Below, one piece after another: positions 1 through 5,245 of a stretch of DNA of 5,245 nt. The notes below the pieces were generated by a model that saw only the letters and a list, made by a program, of their open reading frames with translations, ran no database searches and was not told the DNA's origin. The stretch covers positions 1 through 5,245 of the forward strand of contig JAGQSP010000001.1 in assembly GCA_020439485.1 (NCBI GenBank), read 5' to 3'. A program made the position numbers and the translations under genes. Positions within the stretch are counted from its first letter, which is position 1; every line of letters begins with the position of its first letter. Origin of the DNA: Acidimicrobiales bacterium (GTDB lineage: Bacteria > Actinomycetota > Acidimicrobiia > Acidimicrobiales > Poriferisodalaceae).

Positions 1-2497
1 CGGGCACTATCACCGAGTTCTTGACGGACTGGGCCTTCATCAGGCCCAGCACCTCGGTGCGATAGTCCTCGTAGCGCTCTGACCAGCGCAAGCCACCGCG
101 TGCCACCGGACCGGCCCTGAGGTGAACACCCTCGACCCTGGGCGCGTAGACGAAGATCTCTGCGTGCGGAACCGGCTTGGGCATCACTTCGATGCGATGC
201 GGATCGAGCTTGAAGGCCAACGCATCGTGACGGGCCCACGCGTTGGTGCGCACGGTCGCGCCCACCAGCGACAACATCGCCCTCAGTATGCGGTCGGCGT
301 CGAGGCTGGACACCTCGTCGATGAGGCCCGCCAACTCACCTTCGAGTTCGCTGGCGAGAGCATCGTCGAACTGTTCGGGGTCGAAACGCGCCGAGAAGTA
401 GTCGACCAACACCGAAACGATCTGGGGGTGAGCGACCAGGGTCTCGATGACGTAGGGCACCGAATACGAGCCGCGCAGCTGAACGAAATAGCGCGCATAG
501 GCCCTCACCACCGCGACCTCGCGCCAGGTCAGACCGGCCCCAACGACCAGTGTGGCCAGTCGGTCGCTCTCGGCATCGCCTCGCCAAATGGCCAGCAGGG
601 TGTCGCGAAGGCGAGCCTGATCGTCGGGCTTCAGCACCGTACCGAAGTCGAGACCCAACTCGTAGATGTGTCCCAGCACGTGGGTATCGGTGGCGATGTT
701 GTGGGGTCGTTCGTCCAAGACGACGGCGCCCAGGTCCTGCAGCATCGGTATCAGGCGGGTCAGGGTGGTGGCCCCTCCCGTGCGGTACAGGTGGCACTGG
801 ACCATGTGGGCGATGGTGGTGAACCTGACGTCGACATCGTCAGGACCCAACGCCAGTAGCCGCTCGAGGTCGTCCACCGCGCGCCGGGGCGACACCGCGG
901 CGCGGTACCCGGTCGGGAAGGCACCCGCGTACTGGGCGTATACCGCCGGGCCGTCGTCTGGGCCATGCACATCGAGCGCTGCGGCCCTGAAGCCGTCTTC
1001 CCAAGTACGGATCAGATCGGTCAGCATCGACTCGATCGCGTCGATCGACGGGTCCGAGCGCGCCGCTGCGGGTGGCCGGTGAATGATCATGTGGATGCGC
1101 GCCAGGGGTGCATCGGAGATCTCGGTGGAGAACGTGGTGTGGGTCCCCTGGTATGCGTCCATGAGCGCCCGCTGGAACGCCAGGCGCACGTCGGTCGAGT
1201 ACCGATTGGTCGGGGCGAAGATCAACAGCGACAAGAACCGCCCGAACGCGTCCTTTCTGAGCACCACGTTGACCGACCGACGGTCTCGGATCTCGACGAT
1301 CTGGGCGACCATGTGGTCGAGTTCCTCGACATCCATCTGGAACAGCTCGTCGCGGGGATAGGTGTTGAGGGCGTTCATCAGCCGGCTGCGATTGTGCGAT
1401 GGACCCTCCAGGCCCGATCGCCTGATGATCTCCTCGACCTTTCCCCTGATCACAGGGACGGTCGACACGGCCTTGTTGTAGACGTCGGCCGTATACAGGC
1501 CGATGAAGCGACGCTCGCCCGTGACCCGGCCCGCGGGATCGATCTCTTTCACCCCCACGTAATCGAGCGGCGAGGCCCGGTGAACTGTGGAGGTCGTGTT
1601 GGCCTTGGTCAGGTTGGCCACGATCGGTCGGCGTGCCATGGCCGCCAGCTCTGGCGGATCGTGCAGCTCGCGCACCGGATTGGTCGGCTCGCCGGCCATG
1701 ACGCCAAGCCCACTACCGGGCCTGGCCACCAGCCGCTCGCCATCGATGAGGTCGTATTCGCGATAGCCGATGAAGGTGAATGACCCGTCGGCCATGAACC
1801 GCAGCAGCTCGGCGATCTCGTCGGCTCCGTGACCTATCGATCGCTCGAATCGGGCGTGGCCGGCGTCGGCTTCTGCAGCCCAGCCGTCGAGTTCGCGAGC
1901 GATGCGGCGGGCCGTTTCGACCATGGCCGGCCAGCCCTCGACAGCGCTGCGAACGTCACCGACCACCGACTCGACCGCTGCGGCCAGTTCTGCCAAGCCC
2001 ACCTCGCCCGACACCCTGTCGATGTGGAGGTGCACGAACGAATCGATCTCAGCAGCTGCTGGCGCCTGCTGTGGATCGGTCACCGAGGTGATCGCGGGGC
2101 CGTCGCGTTCGACCGCCGCCACCGGATGGGCCAGTAGGTCGACCACCAAGCCCATCGAGTCGAGCAGGGCCAGCACCGAGTCGACGATGAAAGGCATGTC
2201 GCTGGACACGATGTCGACCACGGTCGAGTCGAGGTGCCAACCATCGGTATCGATGCACGGGTTGTAGACCCGGACCGCGATATCGCCGACCTGGCGCCCC
2301 AGCGCCAAGCTCCACAGCTGTCTGGCCGCTCCGAAGAGCTGGCCGGCATCCAGCCCCGATAGTTCGTCTGGCGAAACCTCGGCGTAGAGCCCGCGCACGA
2401 GCCTGGCCGCCTCTACCCCCGTTACCGTGACCGCTGCCTCGGCAGCGACCTTGGCCGCCGCGTCAAGCAGCGCCCGCTTGGCCTGCTCAGTCGCCAC
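1..2497 (-). CDS. gdh: NAD-specific glutamate dehydrogenase, 180-kDa class (N-terminal half, runs off left edge)
   Basis: Members of this family oxidatively deaminate L-glutamate to 2-oxoglutarate and ammonium with NAD+ in the cytoplasm. Reading the minus strand gives one uninterrupted frame of about 832 residues from a GTG at 2497; the C-terminal catalytic half is outside the window. Family landmarks appear in order: an ACT-like region at about residues 91-126 containing SSDMPFIVDSV and ending in LLAHPV, the HLHIDR strand near 157-161, FTFIGYREYDL at 240-250, RRFIGLYT near 329-336 and NTYPRDELFQ at 378-387. The catalytic entry motif VARGGLRWSERYEDYRTE spans about 798-815, followed by LMKAQSVKNSVIVP up to the edge. 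GGLRW with the downstream lysines (K821, K826) matches the glutamate-binding region of the family. Its position near residue 800 suits proteins of about 1,600 residues. The start is uncertain: GTG 2497 is the first good candidate after the upstream gene's stop and has no clear ribosome binding site; the frame stays open further upstream. In mycobacteria this enzyme is controlled by GarA; nothing here shows that. Confidence 0.95.
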   Translation of the reverse strand, partial: MATEQAKRALLDAAAKVAAEAAVTVTGVEAARLVRGLYAEVSPDELSGLDAGQLFGAARQLWSLALGRQVGDIAVRVYNPCIDTDGWHLDSTVVDIVSSDMPFIVDSVLALLDSMGLVVDLLAHPVAAVERDGPAITSVTDPQQAPAAAEIDSFVHLHIDRVSGEVGLAELAAAVESVVGDVRSAVEGWPAMVETARRIARELDGWAAEADAGHARFERSIGHGADEIAELLRFMADGSFTFIGYREYDLIDGERLVARPGSGLGVMAGEPTNPVRELHDPPELAAMARRPIVANLTKANTTSTVHRASPLDYVGVKEIDPAGRVTGERRFIGLYTADVYNKAVSTVPVIRGKVEEIIRRSGLEGPSHNRSRLMNALNTYPRDELFQMDVEELDHMVAQIVEIRDRRSVNVVLRKDAFGRFLSLLIFAPTNRYSTDVRLAFQRALMDAYQGTHTTFSTEISDAPLARIHMIIHRPPAAARSDPSIDAIESMLTDLIRTWEDGFRAAALDVHGPDDGPAVYAQYAGAFPTGYRAAVSPRRAVDDLERLLALGPDDVDVRFTTIAHMVQCHLYRTGGATTLTRLIPMLQDLGAVVLDERPHNIATDTHVLGHIYELGLDFGTVLKPDDQARLRDTLLAIWRGDAESDRLATLVVGAGLTWREVAVVRAYARYFVQLRGSYSVPYVIETLVAHPQIVSVLVDYFSARFDPEQFDDALASELEGELAGLIDEVSSLDADRILRAMLSLVGATVRTNAWARHDALAFKLDPHRIEVMPKPVPHAEIFVYAPRVEGVHLRAGPVARGGLRWSERYEDYRTEVLGLMKAQSVKNSVIVP

Positions 2498-2520
2498 GAA
2501 CTGCGAGGGTACTGCGGACG

Positions 2521-4200
2521 TCAGTCGGTGCCGTGGACCCGCACCAAACCGGCCGACGGGTCGAGCTCGACGATGGCCCCGTCGGGAATCGACGTCAGCG
2601 CGTCACGCACACCGATTACCGCGGGCAGCCCCAGCTCGCGTGACAACACTGCGGCATGGCAAACCGGGCCGCCCTCCGCTGTGACGAGTCCACCAACCAT
2701 CGACAGAACGAGGTTGTACGCGGGGCTCGTCGTCAGGGTCACCAGCACGTCGCCGGGTTGCAGACGTTCGAGCGCCTGCTCGGCGCTGGTTGCAACGACT
2801 GCGCGGCCGGTGAACGGCAATGTTCCGATGCCCAGACCGGTCAGTGACGGGCGTACATCGTCGGCCTGGCCGGCGCCCATGCCCATCTCCTCGACCGTCG
2901 TAGCCACCACCGACACCAACTCGGCCATCGCAGGCGGCAATGCATCGAGCGGTGGCGCCACGGCGGGCGGGCCAAGAGACCTGGGAGGGTCCAGATCCTT
3001 TTGAGCTCGCCGGATCGCCGCGCGAGCTGCCAGCTCCGAAGGCTTGGGCCCTGATACCTCCGATCCAGATGCCAACGCCTCCAGCGCTTCGATCGCCTCG
3101 TCCAGAGTGAACTCGAGCACGTGTTCGGCCAATTCGAGGCGTCCCGCCCTATGCAACCTCTGCCCCGTCTCGACCAGCGCCCGGCGCAGCAGGCCGGTCG
3201 GCCACTCGACCGTTATCGGGCCCTGGGCGTCGCGCATGCCCATAGCGGCCCTGGCGTCGGCCACGAGATCGTCGAACTCGTCCCTGTCGGCCTGGGGCAC
3301 TCGCTCGCGCAGGCCGTCGATGGCCGCCATGTGATCCACGGTGCGATGGCGCAGCTCGCCCCTGAGGATCGTCGTGGCCAGCACGTTGGGCGTTTCGGCC
3401 ATGGTCACGGCATCGAGGTCGTAGCCCGTATACAAGACCCACCCATGGCGTTCCATATAGCGGTCGATCGCTTGCTCGATGTCGGGCGAAAGCGCACGCA
3501 GGGCGTCCAGATCGGCCGGCAAGGAACCCAGGTCGGCTCCGGTTGCCTCGATGGCGGCTCGGATGCCGGCGACCTCCTCGACGGGACCCGCAGTGTGCGG
3601 AGACGCGCCAGACAGCGTCTGCACCACCTCGGCCGCGGTTATCCCCCACTTCGAGCACCCGGCGGCAAGCCGGCCTACCGGGCCCAGGTCGTAGCCGTGA
3701 AGCCTGTGGTGCTCGAAGTACATACGCGATGTGTGCCGGTGCACCTCGGCGAGGTGGCGCGCCAGCGCTGAATCGTCCAATTCGGCGGGCACCACGGCCT
3801 GGAAACCCAGGTTCATGGAGGTATAGCGCCCGGACAGGTCGTCGAACCACTCGTCGACAACCGCCTTCCACGGACGCTCGGAAAGGGTCTTGGCCGCGGC
3901 CGCCTCGCGCCTTCGAAACTCGGGATGCGAGCGCGCCAGCGCCCTGACCGCCCACGCCGGGGGCGGTTTCGAGCTGTTCGACTTGGCGCCAACCAGCGGC
4001 TCCTGGCGCGTGTACGCAAAGCCGTTCACCCACCGGAACCGGATCGCTCGCAGCGGCACTCCGAAGGTCTCGAACAACTGCTCGTACGCGCTCTCGACAC
4101 CGTCGGCCATCAGGTCCTGCATCATCGGTGTCGTGCCACCGTCGTAGTGCGACTTGTCGAGATCCCAGTGACCCGCGCCGGGTGGAGTGAATTCGAACAT
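2521..4200 (-). CDS. PEP-utilising enzyme mobile-domain (phosphohistidine) protein lacking an ATP-grasp domain
   Basis: The C-terminal ~95 residues are a PEP-utilising-enzyme swivelling domain: GDVLVTLTTSPAYN leads into EGGPVCHAAVLSRELGLPAV, in which the histidine (residue 515 of 559) aligns with the phosphohistidine of PEP synthase, pyruvate phosphate dikinase and rifampin phosphotransferase. The first ~420 residues resemble the substrate-side region of PpsA-like and rifampin-phosphotransferase-like proteins: FTPPGAGHWDLDKSHYD close to the N-terminus, RWVNGFAYTR near 56-65, HGWVLYTGYDLD near 252-263 and GRLELAEHVLEFTLDE near 353-368. No PPDK N-terminal ATP-grasp domain is present, so the protein cannot phosphorylate its histidine by the usual route unaided; a separate partner, or loss of catalysis, is inferred. 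The substrate is unknown. I prefer ATG 4200 over in-frame ATG 4242: the family motif begins directly after it, and the 14 extra codons are poorer in GC at third positions than the gene body. The stop lies 23 bp before the glutamate dehydrogenase start, suggesting co-transcription. Confidence 0.88.
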   Translation of the reverse strand: MFEFTPPGAGHWDLDKSHYDGGTTPMMQDLMADGVESAYEQLFETFGVPLRAIRFRWVNGFAYTRQEPLVGAKSNSSKPPPAWAVRALARSHPEFRRREAAAAKTLSERPWKAVVDEWFDDLSGRYTSMNLGFQAVVPAELDDSALARHLAEVHRHTSRMYFEHHRLHGYDLGPVGRLAAGCSKWGITAAEVVQTLSGASPHTAGPVEEVAGIRAAIEATGADLGSLPADLDALRALSPDIEQAIDRYMERHGWVLYTGYDLDAVTMAETPNVLATTILRGELRHRTVDHMAAIDGLRERVPQADRDEFDDLVADARAAMGMRDAQGPITVEWPTGLLRRALVETGQRLHRAGRLELAEHVLEFTLDEAIEALEALASGSEVSGPKPSELAARAAIRRAQKDLDPPRSLGPPAVAPPLDALPPAMAELVSVVATTVEEMGMGAGQADDVRPSLTGLGIGTLPFTGRAVVATSAEQALERLQPGDVLVTLTTSPAYNLVLSMVGGLVTAEGGPVCHAAVLSRELGLPAVIGVRDALTSIPDGAIVELDPSAGLVRVHGTD

Positions 4201-4235
4201 GGGCCAGTGTCGCACCCCACTGCTTTGCTTTCCAG
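4201..4235. promoter_or_regulatory. Very short divergent intergenic region
   Basis: Only 35 bp separate the preferred start of the PEP-domain gene (minus, 4200) from the ATG of the divergent winged-helix gene (plus, 4236). If the alternative minus-strand ATG at 4242 is used, the two reading frames overlap by 7 bp. The gap holds a small inverted repeat, CAGTG at 4205-4209 and CACTG at 4218-4222, with an 8-nt spacer. No purine-rich Shine-Dalgarno sequence is evident for either gene. Promoters must overlap here or lie inside the neighbouring gene. The location is suitable for shared control, but I see no convincing -35/-10 pair, so the regulatory role is inferred from geometry only. Confidence 0.3.
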
Positions 4236-4724
4236 ATGGCATACCAAGAACGGCCAGTCGTCGGACAACCGCACCCGCTAGAGCTCCGCGGTCTCTTGAC
4301 CTTCCTCATCCACGCCCGCGGAGGGGTAACGACCATCGCCGACCTCGTCGATGAGTTGGACGCCGCCGGAGTCAAGACCGCTCGCCCTGCCAGCCAGCAG
4401 ATCTCCGACTCGTTGCGTGCCGAGGTCAGCCGCGGCCGCGTCGTGCGCGTCGCCCGCGGGCGCTACCGACCGGGCCACATACCGCGCACGACCCGGCAAC
4501 GGATCGAAGCCAGGGCCCGCCGAGCACTTGCGATTGGTGCCCAGTCACGTGCAGCCGAACTGTTGGACGACCCGCAGTACGTGCTCGGCGCCGCACCGAC
4601 GTCTGAAGAGGTCGATCGGTTCAACTCGTTGCTGGTCCAAGATGCACTAGCGCACCGCAAACTCAGCGAGGCCGAGGCGGCGCAACGACGAGCCTTCCTG
4701 ATGCGCTTGGAACGCGGCTGCTGA
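4236..4724 (+). CDS. Hypothetical protein, probable winged-helix DNA-binding fold
   Basis: This 162-residue protein is not one I recognise by family. GC-rich third positions across most of its length support a real gene. Residues ~15-30 (LELRGLLTFLIHARGG), ~32-45 (TTIADLVDELDAAG) and ~52-66 (ASQQISDSLRAEVSRG) read as three helices, followed by a two-strand wing at ~67-79 (RVVRVARGRYRPG). That order is typical of winged-helix domains; a similar wing occurs in AbiEi-type antitoxin N-termini, but no cognate toxin gene is adjacent. The remainder is basic and helical (TTRQRIEARARRALA near 85-99) with a charged C-terminal helix ending in RRAFLMRLERGC. There is no signal peptide or membrane segment. 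The first ~14 codons have weaker GC3, and no ribosome binding site precedes ATG 4236, so translation may be leaderless or begin slightly downstream. It is divergent from the PEP-domain/GDH operon, the usual position for a local regulator, but that role is inference. Confidence 0.72.
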   Translation: MAYQERPVVGQPHPLELRGLLTFLIHARGGVTTIADLVDELDAAGVKTARPASQQISDSLRAEVSRGRVVRVARGRYRPGHIPRTTRQRIEARARRALAIGAQSRAAELLDDPQYVLGAAPTSEEVDRFNSLLVQDALAHRKLSEAEAAQRRAFLMRLERGC

Positions 4725-4735
4725 GGCCCAGGTTG

Positions 4736-4837
4736 GTTGCTGCCCGCATCTTTGCGGCAGTCCACCGGTTCGCCGACCAGAAGATGACGCCCCGGTGCCC
4801 AACTCTGCGAGTTTGTCGCAAAGATGCGGGCGGCGAC
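4736..4837. repeat. Large inverted repeat between convergent genes (possible bidirectional terminator or repeat element)
   Basis: The left arm at 4736-4759 and right arm at 4814-4837 are inverted copies matching at 21 of 24 positions. The core is perfect over 15 bp: GCCCGCATCTTTGCG at 4742-4756 and its exact reverse complement at 4817-4831. A shorter nested pair, CACCGG at 4763-4768 and CCGGTG at 4792-4797, sits inside the loop. A competing small hairpin, TGCGA-GTTTG-TCGCA at 4806-4820, overlaps the right arm. The element begins 11 bp after the stop of the plus-strand gene and ends 21 bp before the stop of the minus-strand cysC, so it lies centrally between convergent genes. That placement suits a two-way terminator, but the loop is long (about 54-60 nt) and there is no T tract on either side. 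A dispersed palindromic repeat or a small non-autonomous element is an alternative. Confidence 0.75.
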
Positions 4838-4858
4838 TGGGGTGTCGATGCCCGAGTA

Positions 4859-5245
4859 TCAGGCGGTGCGGATCCGGCCGAGGATGGTGGCCACCACCAC
4901 CGCCGCACATTCGTCGATGGTGCCCTGGGTGGTGTCTATCCGCAGCTCCGGGTTCGCCGGCGCCTCATAGGGCGCAGAGATGCCCGAGAACTCGGGGATC
5001 TCGCCGGCCCGGGCCTTCTTGTAAAGACCCTTGACGTCGCGGGCTTCGCACACCTCCAAAGGGGTGTCGACGAAGACCTCGACGAAACCGCCATCGGGAT
5101 GTAGATCTCTGACCCCATCACGATCGCGCTGGTACGGCGAGATGAACGAGCTGAGCACGACTACGCCCGCGTCTGTCATCAGGCGGCAGACTTCGCCGAT
5201 GCGGCGAATGTTCTCTTCACGATCCTCGGGCGAGAACCCGAGGTC
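4859..5245 (-). CDS. cysC: Adenylylsulfate kinase, C-terminal part (runs off right edge)
   Basis: APS kinase phosphorylates adenosine 5'-phosphosulfate with ATP to give PAPS in cytoplasmic sulfate activation. The visible 128 residues form an open frame from the right edge to a TGA at 4859-4861. Conserved stretches in order are [19 protein letters not shown] at residues 1-19 of the fragment, FISPYQRDR near 34-42, [16 protein letters not shown] near 54-69, [12 protein letters not shown] at 72-83, and [13 protein letters not shown] near 91-103. These are the APS-binding and lid regions of the family. The Walker A loop (GxxGxGKS) would lie just upstream, outside the window. A conserved RDPKGLYKKA is [10 protein letters not shown] here, a minor change. 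Because both stand-alone CysC and the CysN-CysC fusion end this way, the window cannot say which this is. An in-frame ATG at 5179 is internal to the domain, not the start. The gene converges on the winged-helix gene across the inverted repeat. Confidence 0.95.
   Translation of the reverse strand, partial: DLGFSPEDREENIRRIGEVCRLMTDAGVVVLSSFISPYQRDRDGVRDLHPDGGFVEVFVDTPLEVCEARDVKGLYKKARAGEIPEFSGISAPYEAPANPELRIDTTQGTIDECAAVVVATILGRIRTA

Noticed and set aside
122..859. A 245-codon plus-strand open frame
   Set aside because: It lies fully antisense to the glutamate dehydrogenase, whose minus-strand frame carries clear family motifs. The translation is rich in H, Q, G, R and V without recognisable motifs, as expected of the complement of GC3-rich coding DNA.
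1018..1060. A cluster of repeated TCGATCG-like words
   Set aside because: They arise from alternating ATC, GAC/GAG and TCG codons in the dehydrogenase (SIDAIES region) and similar words occur throughout the window; no separate repeat is indicated.
965..1783. A 272-codon plus-strand open frame
   Set aside because: It is again antisense to the dehydrogenase and shows the same shadow-frame composition (DDLGDHVVEF, HHRDGRHGLV type strings). No independent start signal or motif supports it.
4238..4268. A possible sigma-70-like promoter on the minus strand (TTGTCC at 4268-4263, TATGCC at 4243-4238)
   Set aside because: The spacing of 19 bp is long and the -10 box matches poorly. It would fit transcription of the gene starting at 4200, but the match is too weak to list as a feature.
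3149..4375. A 408-codon minus-strand open frame overlapping the PEP-domain gene
   Set aside because: It is an arginine- and glycine-rich out-of-frame translation of the same strand; the 2521-4200 frame contains the PEP-utiliser motifs, so this is a shadow.
4725..4858. A small RNA or tRNA in the convergent gap
   Set aside because: No cloverleaf, anticodon arm or conserved T-loop sequence could be made out; the structure is explained by the inverted repeat alone.

Overview
This is a GC-rich window with dense, strongly GC3-biased coding on both strands. The protein families point to an actinobacterium: a large 180-kDa-class NAD-glutamate dehydrogenase, an actinobacterial-style stand-alone PEP-utilising His-domain protein, and few recognisable Shine-Dalgarno sites. 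An acidimicrobial-type lineage is a guess that cannot be proven from 5 kb. I see no RNA gene, CRISPR array, insertion sequence, integrase or phage gene.

Layout, left to right. Positions 1-2497 (minus strand) hold the N-terminal half, about 832 residues, of an NAD-dependent glutamate dehydrogenase whose catalytic half lies beyond the left edge. Positions 2521-4200 (minus) encode a 559-residue protein with a C-terminal phosphohistidine swivelling domain and no ATP-grasp domain. It lies directly upstream of the dehydrogenase with a 23-bp gap, so the two probably form one operon. Positions 4236-4724 (plus) encode a 162-residue hypothetical protein, probably with a winged-helix fold, transcribed divergently from the operon. 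Its start is only about 35 bp from the operon's preferred start, so the two promoters must overlap or sit inside coding sequence. Positions 4725-4858 form a convergent intergenic region dominated by a large inverted repeat with a perfect 15-bp core. Positions 4859-5245 (minus) are the C-terminal 128 residues of an adenylylsulfate kinase (CysC, or the CysC end of a CysN-CysC fusion) that runs off the right edge.

Functionally, the window joins glutamate catabolism (2-oxoglutarate, ammonium, NADH) to an uncharacterised phosphotransfer protein, next to a sulfate-activation gene. The points most worth checking are the PEP-domain/GDH pairing, the possible regulatory role of the divergent winged-helix protein, and the inverted repeat between the convergent genes. 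Nothing here amounts to a clear new defence or mobile system; most of the window is ordinary metabolic sequence.
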